A stretch of DNA of 64,000 bases from Jeotgalibacillus sp. R-1-5s-1 (GCF_004405105.1 NZ_SORW01000024.1:27069-91068); one strand, 5' to 3'; counted from the stretch's first letter, positions 9,721 to 19,914 are shown. The notes: generated from the sequence alone by a model not told the origin. Numbers and translations are program-made.

Positions 9721-11085
9721 TTGAATGAACAGTTTGCGGATCGTATGCCGCCCCAGAATATAGAAGCAGAAATGGCTGTTTTAGGTGCGATTTTCCTCGA
9801 ACCACAGTCACTCATTTCTGCACAGGAAATTTTAATGCCGGAGGACTTTTACAGAAGCGCCCACCAGCGGATCTTTGAAGTGATGGTCCGTCTGAGCGAC
9901 CGCGGAAAAGCGATCGACCTGGTGACAGTGACAGAAGAACTGTCTGCGATGAAAGAGCTTGAGGATGTTGGCGGAATCTCCTATCTGACCGACCTTGCAG
10001 GCTTTGTTCCGACAGCTGCCAACGTAGAGTACTACGCGCATATCGTCGAAGAAAAAGCGCTTCTCCGCCGCCTGATCCGCACAGCGACAACGATCGCGCA
10101 GGACGGTTATGCCCGTGAGGATGAGGTAGAAAACCTTTTAGCTGAAGCCGAACGTAACATCATGGAAGTTGCCAACCGTAAAAATACGTCCGCCTTCCAC
10201 AGCATGAAAGACGTTCTTGTCCGCACGTACGATAATATCGAAATGCTCAACAGCACAAAAGGTGATATCACAGGAATTGCGACAGGCTTTAACGAGCTTG
10301 ACCGCATGACCGCCGGCTTCCAGCGCAATGATCTGATCATCGTGGCCGCCCGTCCATCTGTAGGTAAGACCGCCTTTGCCCTGAACATCGCGCAAAACGT
10401 TGCCACCAAAACGGGTGAAAACGTCGCGATCTTCAGTCTCGAGATGGGAGCAGAGCAGCTCGTCATGCGTATGCTTTGCGCAGAAGGCAATATTAACGCA
10501 CAAAACCTGCGTACCGGTGCCCTCACCGATGAGGACTGGCGCAAGCTGACGATGGCCATGGGAAGCCTTTCTAATGCCGGCATCTATATTGATGATACGC
10601 CGGGTGTCCGCGTTCAGGATATCCGTGCGAAATGCCGCCGTCTCAAGCAGGAGCACGGTCTCGGCATGATTTTAATTGACTACATGCAGCTGATTCACGG
10701 AACCGGCAAGCCGGGTGAGAACCGTCAGCAGGAGGTTTCTGAAATCTCCCGTTCCCTGAAAGGACTCGCGCGTGAGCTTGAAGTGCCACTCATTGCCCTG
10801 TCACAGCTGTCCCGTGGCGTGGAATCACGTCAGGACAAGCGTCCAATGATGTCTGACCTGCGTGAATCAGGAAGTATTGAGCAGGATGCCGACATCGTCG
10901 CCTTCCTGTACCGTGATGACTATTACGATAAAGAAAGTGAAAACCAGAACACGATCGAAATCATCATCGCTAAACAGCGTAACGGCCCGGTCGGCACGGT
11001 TTCGCTTGCCTTTATTAAGGAATATAACAAATTCGTTAACCTCGAGCGGCGTCTCGATGACCCGAATATGCCGCCTGGTGCGTGA
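9721..11085 (+). CDS. dnaC: Replicative DNA helicase DnaC (DnaB family)
   Basis: A 454-residue hexameric helicase that unwinds DNA at the replication fork. The N-terminal collar domain begins after a short tail (RMPPQNIEAEMAVLGAI). The RecA-like C-terminal domain has the Walker A sequence AARPSVGKTAFALNIA, the Walker B stretch MILIDYMQLI, and the conserved DLRESGSIEQDADIV. It is closely similar throughout to B. subtilis DnaC. The start is TTG at 9721, set by the GGGAGGGATC site upstream. Its natural terminator has been split by the insertion beginning at 11107, so the 3' flank is no longer the original one. Confidence 0.97.
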   Translation: MNEQFADRMPPQNIEAEMAVLGAIFLEPQSLISAQEILMPEDFYRSAHQRIFEVMVRLSDRGKAIDLVTVTEELSAMKELEDVGGISYLTDLAGFVPTAANVEYYAHIVEEKALLRRLIRTATTIAQDGYAREDEVENLLAEAERNIMEVANRKNTSAFHSMKDVLVRTYDNIEMLNSTKGDITGIATGFNELDRMTAGFQRNDLIIVAARPSVGKTAFALNIAQNVATKTGENVAIFSLEMGAEQLVMRMLCAEGNINAQNLRTGALTDEDWRKLTMAMGSLSNAGIYIDDTPGVRVQDIRAKCRRLKQEHGLGMILIDYMQLIHGTGKPGENRQQEVSEISRSLKGLARELEVPLIALSQLSRGVESRQDKRPMMSDLRESGSIEQDADIVAFLYRDDYYDKESENQNTIEIIIAKQRNGPVGTVSLAFIKEYNKFVNLERRLDDPNMPPGA

Positions 11086-11086
11086 A

Positions 11087-11106
11087 GAAAGCCTCCCGAA
11101 GATGGG
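11087..11106 (+). other. Left half of the dnaC terminator plus 8-bp target duplication
   Basis: GAAAGCCTCCC (11087-11097) is the left stem arm of the dnaC terminator. Its partner GGGAGGCTTTC with the T tail now lies at 14850-14866. AAGATGGG (11099-11106), the loop and start of the right arm, is repeated at 14845-14852 as the apparent target-site duplication. Confidence 0.8.
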
Positions 11107-11132
11107 TAACGGGTTCGGTTTTGGAGTACAAA
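11107..11132 (+). repeat. Left terminal inverted repeat of the insertion
   Basis: A 26-bp sequence beginning TAACGGGTTCGG and ending GTACAAA, an exact inverted match to 14817-14842. Confidence 0.88.
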
Positions 11133-11194
11133 ATGTCAAATAACAGCCCTATTCGCTACCCAAATAGCTATATAATTTTCACTAAATTCACACT

Positions 11195-11232
11195 AAAAAA
11201 CGCACAGTGATTGGTAATCTGTGCGTTTTTTA
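11195..11232. terminator. Bidirectional terminator just inside the element
   Basis: AAAAAACGCACAG and CTGTGCGTTTTTT pair across an 11-base loop. It can stop helicase transcripts now that their own terminator is disrupted. The remaining 220 bases up to the hydrolase are AT-rich with no other clear signal. Confidence 0.85.
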
Positions 11233-11454
11233 TTCATAATAGAGGATTTTTTAAAGGTTTTATGGGATTTTATGTTAATATATAGATAAAGGGATTGTTC
11301 AATTAAAGGGCAGTTTAACGGAATAAGATAGTATGTAAATAGGGGGAAGATAACTTGTTTAAAATATTCAATTTTATATAACCGTTAATAAGGGGTCCGC
11401 CCTCCAAAAGTGAAATTATACTCACTAACAAATCATAATTGGAGGTCATTTTAT

Positions 11455-12606
11455 ATGAGTGAACAAAATTTGAGATGCAAAGAATTAGATAAAGTATTAG
11501 ATTTCTTAGAACAAAATAGATTATTTGATGGGGTAGTGCTTTTATCCGAGGAAGGCAAACCATTTTACAAGAGAGCGATAGGCGAGAGAACTATCTCAGA
11601 ACAACATTCCCATAATTCGATTTTTGAAATTGCCTCGATTTCAAAGAGCTTCACAGCAATGGCAATTATGATACTAATTGAGGAGGAAAAACTAAAATTA
11701 GACGATAACCTAAAAACGTTTTTCCCTTATCTTCCATACAAAAACATTACAATTAAAAATATGCTAAATCACACCTCTGGACTTCCCGATTATATGGAAT
11801 GGTTTGAGACAGAGGGTAACTGGGACCAAACAAAAATTGCAACAAATAAAGATGTAATTAAATTCCTGAAAGATGAAGAGCCTGATGTATTGTTTCCAGT
11901 AAATGAAAAGTGGGAGTATTGTAATACAGGGTATGTATTGCTGGCAGAAATTATAGAAATGGTTTCAAAAATGGAGTACGGGGAATTTTTAAAGACAAGA
12001 ATATTTGAACCGTTAAGTATGTTAAATACATCCACGCATTCTCAATTCTTAGATGATGAAATTGAATATTTTTCGTTAGGTTATATCTATGATTGGGAAC
12101 AGGATTTGCACAGACTTCCGAATGAAATCGAAGAGCATAAGTATGTGTATTTCCTCGACGGTGTTAAAGGTGATGGGGGCATAAAATCAACCGTTGATGA
12201 TTTACTAAAGTGGGAGCGTTCTATTTATAATAATGAGTTGGTATCAGCACAAACAAAGGAGTGTATAATTAACCCCAATTATGTTAACGGAGATGCTTCC
12301 GTTAAATATTGTCCTGGTTTGCACAAGGACTTGGGAGGATATGGTTTTGGCTGGAAAATTGAAGACCACCCTAAGTATAAAAAGATTGTGCTTCACGATG
12401 GATATTGGGCAGGGTATTGTTCTTGTTTAATCAGCTACAAAGATTGTGGCAAAGCTATCATTATGCTAAGCAACCTTGATTTTACCACCGATGAATTAAA
12501 CAAGATTCCGCATTTGTTAACCCTTACATTGGAGAAAGTTTTGTTTGATGGCGAAGCAGAACTGCAAGAGTTTAAGCAGTTAATTAAACCTACTTATGTA
12601 GAATAA
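11455..12606 (+). CDS. Serine hydrolase, beta-lactamase / class C (PBP4*) family
   Basis: A 383-residue protein of the penicillin-binding-protein-like serine hydrolase family. The catalytic SxxK motif is S-I-S-K (in EIASISKSFTAMAI, near residue 65). The second motif is Y-C-N (EYCNTGYVLL). A late His-Asp-Gly (LHDGYWAGY) stands where the KTG-like motif is expected. There is no signal peptide, so it probably acts in the cytoplasm; such proteins are esterases, peptidases or unknown hydrolases and need not give antibiotic resistance. The start at 11455 follows ATTGGAGGTC. The gene is AT-rich compared with the flanks and lies inside the insertion as a passenger. Confidence 0.85.
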   Translation: MSEQNLRCKELDKVLDFLEQNRLFDGVVLLSEEGKPFYKRAIGERTISEQHSHNSIFEIASISKSFTAMAIMILIEEEKLKLDDNLKTFFPYLPYKNITIKNMLNHTSGLPDYMEWFETEGNWDQTKIATNKDVIKFLKDEEPDVLFPVNEKWEYCNTGYVLLAEIIEMVSKMEYGEFLKTRIFEPLSMLNTSTHSQFLDDEIEYFSLGYIYDWEQDLHRLPNEIEEHKYVYFLDGVKGDGGIKSTVDDLLKWERSIYNNELVSAQTKECIINPNYVNGDASVKYCPGLHKDLGGYGFGWKIEDHPKYKKIVLHDGYWAGYCSCLISYKDCGKAIIMLSNLDFTTDELNKIPHLLTLTLEKVLFDGEAELQEFKQLIKPTYVE

Positions 12607-12661
12607 TCAAAGGCAATCTTCAGTTAAAGGTGGCTTTAATTGAATAAGGCAATATAGAAAT

Positions 12662-12691
12662 GAAAAGACCGATTGCTTAATCGGTCTTTTC
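12662..12691. terminator. Bidirectional terminator between hydrolase and transposase
   Basis: AAAAGACCGATT and AATCGGTCTTTT pair around GCTT. It serves both convergent genes. Confidence 0.9.
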
Positions 12692-12698
12692 TTCGTTC

Positions 12699-14370
12699 CT
12701 ACTGCATATAAATTATGTCGTTTATTGAATATTGCTTATTGGCAATACCGAGACGCTGAGCAGGCGTTTTAGAATCCTTTCCCGCACGAGTTATAAAACA
12801 GAAATTATAATAGGTCCTGAGAATCGTCATCGCCATCTGTGCGTACTTGGGATTGAAGTTAGAGTAAATATAACTCTTGTCATCACCACGAGCTGTCGTG
12901 AGCGGTCTTTCCAGGATAGATAGCCGTCTTCGTATTTGCTGGATAAAAGTGTTGGTGGCATTATCGTTAACGTTCATTATCATATTGGCGATTTCTCTTG
13001 GTTCCACAGAAGAAAGGTTTGTCTTGCAATCTACCCACCGTCTTCCTCTATCTATGGTGGCTAACGGATGTTCAATCGGGTTATCCGCATATTCAAAATG
13101 TGTTCCAGTTGGTAAAGTTACTTCCCTATGAAAAGAGTGATGTTGGAACAATTCTTCTAGTTGTAAAAACGCAAGTTTCCTCAAAGAAGTTGTACCATAT
13201 CCTCGGTTACTACCCCAATCCAGCAGTTCCATTTTAGCCTCAACAAATTCTTCACGAGCTTGCTTTCGTGTCTTTGTCTTATCAGTTTGACAGAGAAAAT
13301 GATGAGCGTCCGAATGAATCATCTCTTTTGCGAAAACACGATTTATCGATGTGGTAATAGAAGAGTCCTCATCAGTTACAAATCGCCATTCAGAAGCTCT
13401 TACAAGCTGTTTGATGAGCCATTATAAGTTGCTCCAACGTGGAACCCGTCCATATATTGAGCTCTACGATTAAACTTGGACATATCACTACGATACTTCA
13501 CTTCGTCCTGCGTATCATTGTTTGTTGGTGGCTGCGGATAATGAGAATACTTCGGAAACCGAGCATTCTTTTTTGCGAATTCATTGAGGTGGTCCTCTTT
13601 TTGAAGTACCGTATCCAATGCTATGTCTCCAAGTGTAGAGGTCCAGTCGTAAGCTACATCTGAACGGAATACATTCCTAAAATTTCACAAGTTCTTGTTA
13701 TGGGTGCACGGCTTAACAGTAACTTCATAAACAGAGGCAATATATCGCTTCTTTGCTGGTGATATGTGATGGCTTGTCTCCCTTTCGGTAAGACGTTAGT
13801 AAACTTCTTGCACGTTTTACATTGATACCGTTGCGATTTCGCCTTACTTTTACCTCGTTTATAAAATTCTTTGGCGGCAGTAAAAGGTGTTGTCTCTCCA
13901 ACGGAACAGCCTTCCTTATGAAACTCATAATCAGGCTGTTGTTCTTGAACAGTGTTGACACGAACCAAACGCTCGATTTCCTCAGCAATTGACCAATTTG
14001 ATAGTGTATTGGTATAACATCCTAACACAGCCCCACCTTTAGGGTCAGGGTTGCATTTAATGGATTTATCTGTACCAGAACCTGTTAAGCGATATCGACT
14101 CGGCTTTCTTTTAGTCTCGAATTTCAGTTGAGGTAATCCGTGCCAAAGGCAATATGGATTCGCACAATGGTTGTATTGAATTCGGTGCTCCGTTCCATTT
14201 AGCGTAAATCCAACTGGCTGAAACAATAACTGACTATATCTTGTCCCAAATTGCTTGGGAGTCAGGTGCTGATAATCCTTGTTCCGATTAGTAATCTCAT
14301 CCATCGTAAGCGGAGAAAGGACGTTCACAACATTATCTTCTTTGGTAGCTAGTCGTTTAAGATTTGCCAT
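12699..14370 (-). pseudogene. Zinc-finger DDE transposase, frameshifted
   Basis: Reading from 14370 on the minus strand, the first frame (to 13654) encodes an N-terminal region with two zinc-finger-like clusters (HCANPYCLWHG; YQCKTCKKF). Coding sense continues in a second frame (about 13680 to 13400, with VAYDWTSTLGDIALD and QYMDGFHVGATYN). It continues again in a third frame from about 13410 to 12699 (EWRFVTDEDSS..., ending TYYNFCF and KTPAQRLGIA, typical transposase C-terminus). Two frameshifts, near 13680 and 13405, interrupt a protein of about 550 codons. Unless they are programmed, which is unlikely for two, the enzyme is inactive. Confidence 0.8.
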
Positions 14371-14613
14371 CTACTTTGCCACAACCTTATCTTCGATTCC
14401 AAGTTGTTGAATGAGCCTGCGATTATTCCGTTTATTATCTATCCAGTCTATGAAATCTTTATCGTCTAAGAGATTTAGAAGAAATTGATTCACGATTTCA
14501 CTTTCCGTGTGCTCCGAATATTCTGCATAGCTTTTTACGATTGTTCTAGCTCTTTCCGATACCAACCAATCAACGTTTTCTGCATTTAGGTTTTTTGGTT
14601 TAATAAATTTCAT
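14371..14613 (-). CDS. Small insertion-element accessory protein
   Basis: An 80-residue protein (MKFIKPKNLNAENVDW...) with no family I recognise. Its stop codon directly abuts the transposase ATG, so the two form one transcription unit of the insertion element. It is charged and predicted helical; a DNA-binding or transposition-regulatory role is inference from position only. A GGAGCGG site precedes the ATG. Confidence 0.65.
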   Translation of the reverse strand: MKFIKPKNLNAENVDWLVSERARTIVKSYAEYSEHTESEIVNQFLLNLLDDKDFIDWIDNKRNNRRLIQQLGIEDKVVAK

Positions 14614-14764
14614 TTATCACCGCTCCTATTGAATTTACACTAGGATTAGTATAACCAATTCGCAGGAGTATGTTGGCTATCAGACTCTTGTGAAATAGGG
14701 TGCAATTTTTGTTGTGAATCAGTATGTTAAATTATTATAAATCCTTTAACAACAACAAAAACAA

Positions 14765-14794
14765 GAGTTCCAATTCATATGCGAATTGGAACTC
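14765..14794. terminator. Perfect hairpin near the right end of the insertion
   Basis: GAGTTCCAATTC and GAATTGGAACTC pair around ATATGC, with T-rich sequence on one side and A-rich on the other. It may insulate the element from outside transcription. Confidence 0.7.
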
Positions 14795-14816
14795 CATTTT
14801 AATTGCTTTTTTAATG

Positions 14817-14842
14817 TTTGTACTCCAAAACCGAACCCGTTA
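14817..14842 (-). repeat. Right terminal inverted repeat of the insertion
   Basis: An exact complement of 11107-11132. It is followed by GT and the duplicated AAGATGGG. Confidence 0.88.
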
Positions 14843-14849
14843 GTAAGAT

Positions 14850-14866
14850 GGGAGGCTTTCTTTTTT
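14850..14866 (+). other. Right half of the dnaC terminator
   Basis: GGGAGGCTTTC followed by TTTTTT. It would pair with GAAAGCCTCCC at 11087-11097 if the insertion were removed. Confidence 0.8.
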
Positions 14867-14892
14867 ATGGAGTGGTTTGGCGGAGAGGGGAG

Positions 14893-15334
14893 TTTGTGAG
14901 GTTGAAGCCAGAATTCGTCAGGATAGCCACTAAGTTCGTGAGGATAGGCGGCGGGTTTGTGAGTTCCGGACCGGAGTTCGCCAGCTTGCCGGAAAGTTTG
15001 TAAGTTCAGTGAAATAAGCCCCATGCCCGCCGCTGGTAACAGTCCTCTAAATATGGCTCCGGAAAAGTTCGTAAGCTTAGCAGCCAAATTCGTCAGGATA
15101 GCCACTAAGTTCGTGAGGATAGGCGGCGGGTTTGTGAGTTCCGGACCGGAGTTCGCCAGCTTGCCGGAAAGTTTGTAAGTTCAGTGAAATAAGCCCCATG
15201 CCCGCCGCTGGTAACAGTCCTTTAAATATGGGTCCGGAAAAGTTCGTAAGCTCAGTACCCAAGTTCGTGAGGATAGGCGTCACTTTTGTCAGTTTCCGCC
15301 GGAATTCGTGAGTTTAAATGTCATATTCGTCAGT
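14893..15334 (+). repeat. 21-bp-spaced TTCGTRAG array with a 175-bp duplication
   Basis: TTCGT/TTTGT-type motifs, usually followed by GAG, CAG or AAG, start at 14893, 14914, 14935, 14956, 14977 and 14997. After a gap they recur at 15068, 15089, 15110, 15131, 15152 and 15172, and then at 15243, 15264, 15285, 15305 and 15326. Steps are 21 bp, rarely 20. About 165 bases from 14914 are repeated almost exactly from 15089 (offset 175). Apart from the array, the region 14867-15545 holds no gene. Confidence 0.8.
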
Positions 15335-15512
15335 TCAGTGAAAATAGTCCTTCCCGCCGGAATTCGCAAACACACACAAAAAGCCACAAATCCTGCCAGA
15401 CATCTGACCTTCAACCCCTTAAATAACGAATATAAACAAAAATAATATAATCAATGTTCGTCTTTTCATTGACGTCTCCCCTAATCACTGGTACACTGTT
15501 TTTGTTTGATAA

Positions 15513-16838
<1,326 letters not shown>

Positions 16839-16847
16839 TACACATTT

Positions 16848-16882
16848 AAAAAGCATCAGGCACAATGCCTGATGCTTTTTTT
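16848..16882. terminator. Bidirectional terminator between purA and the STAS gene
   Basis: AAAAGCATCAGGCA and TGCCTGATGCTTTTTTT pair around CAA. It overlaps the end of the convergent minus-strand gene. Confidence 0.92.
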
Positions 16883-17712
16883 CAATCATTTAACTGCATG
16901 GATTCCAAGGCCTGTTTCACATTGGAAAACGTCCGTATCGTGGAGAAGTTGATACCGGTTAAAATCACGTGCTGCGCCAGAGACGGCCGCATGCCGCTCA
17001 TAATGACGCCAATCCCGAGAAGCTTCAGTACATTCGTAATATCAAATACGTGTCCCGCCACCTCTGAATCAATGGAAACAAGACCCGAAAAATCAATAAT
17101 GACGTATTCCAATCCAAGCTCACTGATCGCAGGAGCTGTTTTCGTCAGGAGATGCTCTGCGCGTTCCGAGTCAATCTTTCCAATCAGAGGCAGAACCGCC
17201 ACACCGTGCTGAAGTGGCACAACAGGAGCTGATAGAGCAAGGATTTCCTTCCGATTTTCCTCATTAATCGCATTTTTGTATTGCTCAAACACAAGAATCG
17301 ATTCTTTCAGGCTGATATCCATCATATAATTCAGCCGGTTCAGGACGTGAAGCGTATCCTTGGCAGACAGCTCATACTCAAGACATAGATCACCCATCAG
17401 TTTACTGAAATACATCCGCGTCTCAGGATACGGCTTAATCATGCTTGAAAGCTTATCCATCATCGCTGCCTGGGTCTCACTGTTTTGCCTTGACCATTCC
17501 AAAAACTCATCAGCCACCTGCTGATCATCCTCATACAGCAAAGCCTTCGCTAAAAAATGAAAGAATGGTGCATTTGCTTGTCTCGACTGCTCAATGACAT
17601 GATCCGGAATATCAATCTCCATTTTACCAATGCTGTATTCAATCAGTTTCTCACCCAGCTTTTCACCATACTCATCAAGATAAGCTGCCAATGTATGAAT
17701 ACTGCCCATCAT
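16882..17712 (-). CDS. RsbR-like STAS protein (stressosome component)
   Basis: A 276-residue protein with an N-terminal non-haem-globin-like helical domain (about residues 1-150) and a C-terminal STAS domain (about 160-270; PLIGKIDSERAEHLL, then IIDFSGLVSIDSEVAGH). This is the architecture of RsbR-type stressosome proteins that control sigma-B. The residue after DFSGL is in the place of the kinase-target Thr/Ser (here Ser in VSIDS). No rsbS or rsbT neighbour is present, so it would join a stressosome encoded elsewhere. It lies 29 bases downstream of the YitT gene on the same strand, probably one transcript. Confidence 0.82.
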   Translation of the reverse strand: MMGSIHTLAAYLDEYGEKLGEKLIEYSIGKMEIDIPDHVIEQSRQANAPFFHFLAKALLYEDDQQVADEFLEWSRQNSETQAAMMDKLSSMIKPYPETRMYFSKLMGDLCLEYELSAKDTLHVLNRLNYMMDISLKESILVFEQYKNAINEENRKEILALSAPVVPLQHGVAVLPLIGKIDSERAEHLLTKTAPAISELGLEYVIIDFSGLVSIDSEVAGHVFDITNVLKLLGIGVIMSGMRPSLAQHVILTGINFSTIRTFSNVKQALESMQLND

Positions 17713-17741
17713 AATCCCTCTATTCTCTCTATTTTTGAAAA

Positions 17742-18656
17742 TTAATGAATCGCCTTCTTTTTAAAACGTCCGCCTCTGACTTCAGCAATATTTCCAACTG
17801 CTAGAAAGGCGCTGGGGTCAATATCCTCGACAATCCCTTTCAGCTTGGCCTCTTCAAGCCTTGTGATCACACAAAAAACAACCTTTTTCTGATGAAGGGT
17901 AAAACCACCCTGGCCATTCAGGTATGTCACACCACGCCCCAGACGGTCAATAATCGCATCCCCAATCTCTGTGTACTGATCGCTGATAATCCAGGCAGCA
18001 CGCGACTCGTCGATTCCCTGAATCACAATATCAATCGTTTTAAACGCAATAAAATAAGCAATGGCTGAATACATCGCACGATCCCACTCAAATACAAAGC
18101 CTGCCAAAATAAAAATAAAAAAGTTAAAAAACATAATAATTTCTCCAACGGAAAAAGGCAGGTTTTTATTAAAGAGAATCGCCAAAATCTCAGTGCCATC
18201 CAGAGAACCGCCATACCGGATCACGGTTCCAACGCCGATACCAAGCGTAATTCCACCAAATACGGTAGCCAGCAACAGGTCGTCAGTAAATACTTCAAAG
18301 TCGTGAAGAAAGTAGGTTGAAATGGATAAAACGCTGATTCCCAAAAGCGTGGATAAGGCAAATGTTTTACCTATTTGTTTATACCCTATAAAAAAGAAAG
18401 GAATGTTCAATAAAAAAATAAATAATCCAAGCCGCCATCCTGTCAAATAAGATAAGATGATGGAAATCCCGACTATGCCACCATCCAGCACCTGATTGGG
18501 CACAAGAAATAATTCTAGTCCTACAGCCATCAGTATGGCTCCAAGTACAATGAACAAAACCCTCTTTCCAATTCCCTGAAAAGAAAGGGCGCGATGCTGC
18601 TGACGCTTCTTTTTAGATACAGGCGGTATTGTCCGCTTCTTCTTTTTTGGTGGCAT
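17742..18656 (-). CDS. YitT family membrane protein (DUF161/DUF2179)
   Basis: A 304-residue protein with a basic N-terminal tail (KKKKRTIPPVSKKKRQQ), five or six membrane segments between about residues 30 and 205, and a C-terminal soluble DUF2179 domain (VTYLNGQGGFT, then KVVFCVITR). The RYGGSLDGTEILA sequence in the membrane part is typical of YitT proteins. The function of the family is not established. A TACCTCC-type ribosome site on the minus strand (GGAGGTA) precedes the ATG. It is likely co-transcribed with the downstream RsbR-like gene. Confidence 0.88.
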   Translation of the reverse strand: MPPKKKKRTIPPVSKKKRQQHRALSFQGIGKRVLFIVLGAILMAVGLELFLVPNQVLDGGIVGISIILSYLTGWRLGLFIFLLNIPFFFIGYKQIGKTFALSTLLGISVLSISTYFLHDFEVFTDDLLLATVFGGITLGIGVGTVIRYGGSLDGTEILAILFNKNLPFSVGEIIMFFNFFIFILAGFVFEWDRAMYSAIAYFIAFKTIDIVIQGIDESRAAWIISDQYTEIGDAIIDRLGRGVTYLNGQGGFTLHQKKVVFCVITRLEEAKLKGIVEDIDPSAFLAVGNIAEVRGGRFKKKAIH

Positions 18657-18733
18657 ACAGTACCTCCTTTCATATATCTGTATTTATTATACATGAATTT
18701 GACTGAATCATTTGAATTCAGCGACGCAAACAT

Positions 18734-18760
18734 AATAAAAAGCCGGAAAAAATCCGGCTC
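18734..18760 (-). terminator. Terminator after the potassium channel gene
   Basis: On the minus strand GAGCCGGA and TCCGGCTTTTTATT pair around TTTTT. It starts at the channel stop codon. Confidence 0.85.
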
Positions 18761-19799
18761 AATCAATCGTTTCATATAAAACATTCAGCTTTTTAAATGT
18801 ACTGTCTTCGCAAATAATGTACAAAAGGTCGCCTTCATTCAGCTTCTTTTTGTTGGCATCCCGGAAATCCATATCCTCATTAACGGCAATCAGTACAGCC
18901 CCGTCATCAAGCAGTTTCTGGGAAGCATCACGATATGTATTCCATGAAGACTTCGCTTTTATCACATAAATGTTATTGCCAAACCGTTTGCTTAACAACT
19001 GTCTGAAGATCGATGTTGTGCCCGGCTGCAGTGTTGCTTTCGCCATCAGCAGGGAAACCGAATCATCCGACAGAATAAAATCATCAACCCGGATATGATT
19101 AAATTTCGAAATGTGACGTTCCTCACTGATTTCAACAACAGTCTGAATATCGACATTATGCGTGACAGACAATGCCTCCACTGCTGATGCGACCAGCAGA
19201 CTTTTTCCGTCACATAAAACCGGATTATCAATTCGCGGATCCGAAAAAATAGCGACCCTTTTTGCCTCCAGAATATTGGCCTTCAACAGTGTCCGCTCTT
19301 CAGACGGGTCCCCGCTGATAAAATGAACCCCATCATGTGTGATCGGCGTTTCTGGAAGATCTTCAATCAGCACAATGGGCGCTTTACTATTGTGATAAAG
19401 TACTTCATGAATCGCCTGTTCTGTTTTTTTAGACCATCCGATATAGACATAATGTCCATTTTTCTTATACACAAGCTTTCCCTCCTTTTTAAGTCGCTGA
19501 TAGGTGCTTGCCCCTTCCACGATTTTTCCGATCAATACCCCGATGAGTCCAATTCCAAAGATAAACAGAAAAATACCGACCAGACGCCCGGCAACGGTCA
19601 CAGGAAAGAAATCACCATAACCAACAGTCGTTAACGTTGTCATCGTCCACCAGAAGCTGTCGAAAAGGGTAGGAAACGTTTCCGGCTCAATGAAATAAAC
19701 AGAGAACGTTCCGAATAAAATAATCAGAAGGGATAATAAAGAGATAAATTTAAAATTAAGCTCTGACAGCTGTTTCCACAGCCTGAAAAAAATCTGCAT
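18759..19799 (-). CDS. Potassium channel with RCK (TrkA-N) domain, YugO-like
   Basis: A 346-residue channel. Two membrane helices (about residues 15-35 and 68-92) flank a pore loop with the selectivity filter TTVGYGD. They are followed by a cytoplasmic RCK/TrkA-N domain (YVYIGWSKKTEQAI..., with an IRVDDFILSDD stretch) and a TrkA-C-like end. Such channels pass K+ under control of nucleotides or ions; the B. subtilis relative YugO supports electrical signalling in biofilms. The first glycine of a usual GxGxxG nucleotide site is not obvious (IGWSKK), so ligand specificity is open. It is divergent from the tRNA cluster. Confidence 0.88.
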   Translation of the reverse strand: MQIFFRLWKQLSELNFKFISLLSLLIILFGTFSVYFIEPETFPTLFDSFWWTMTTLTTVGYGDFFPVTVAGRLVGIFLFIFGIGLIGVLIGKIVEGASTYQRLKKEGKLVYKKNGHYVYIGWSKKTEQAIHEVLYHNSKAPIVLIEDLPETPITHDGVHFISGDPSEERTLLKANILEAKRVAIFSDPRIDNPVLCDGKSLLVASAVEALSVTHNVDIQTVVEISEERHISKFNHIRVDDFILSDDSVSLLMAKATLQPGTTSIFRQLLSKRFGNNIYVIKAKSSWNTYRDASQKLLDDGAVLIAVNEDMDFRDANKKKLNEGDLLYIICEDSTFKKLNVLYETID

Positions 19800-19840
19800 C
19801 GTTCATCCCCCTCTCTTTTTTAAAAAAATGGCTTATTAAA

Positions 19841-19880
19841 ATGGTACAGATAAAATGTAAAAAGTACCATACATTTTACA
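19841..19880. promoter_or_regulatory. Interleaved inverted repeats upstream of the channel gene
   Basis: ATGGTAC (19841) pairs with GTACCAT (19864), and TAAAATGTA (19851) pairs with TACATTTTA (19870). The order a-b-a'-b' would give a pseudoknot in RNA or overlapping operators in DNA. It lies between the divergent channel gene and the tRNA promoter. Function unknown. Confidence 0.35.
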
Positions 19881-19914
19881 AGAAAAAAGTTTGTCATCTT
19901 TTTTTAAAAAAAGA

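Larger units (their letters stand above)
11107..14844. mobile_element. 3.7-kb insertion with 26-bp terminal inverted repeats
   Basis: A perfect 26-bp inverted repeat bounds the element: TAACGGGTTCGGTTTTGGAG... at 11107-11132 and its complement at 14817-14842. An 8-bp direct repeat AAGATGGG flanks it, with a two-base asymmetry at the right end. Inside are a serine hydrolase (plus strand), a bidirectional terminator, a frameshifted transposase and a small upstream gene (minus strand). Codon use and base composition are AT-richer than the neighbours. It looks like an insertion sequence with a passenger gene. I do not assign an IS family with certainty; an 8-bp duplication plus zinc-finger/DDE transposase plus passenger gene would fit an IS1595-like group. 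Confidence 0.8.

Noticed and set aside
11455..12606. Antibiotic-resistance beta-lactamase
   Set aside because: The SxxK serine-hydrolase fold is present, but there is no signal peptide and no class-defining beta-lactamase motifs; resistance should not be inferred.
14818..15003. Plus-strand gene encoding EFVR repeats
   Set aside because: It begins inside the insertion's inverted repeat and runs through the TTCGTRAG array; no ribosome site or conserved length.
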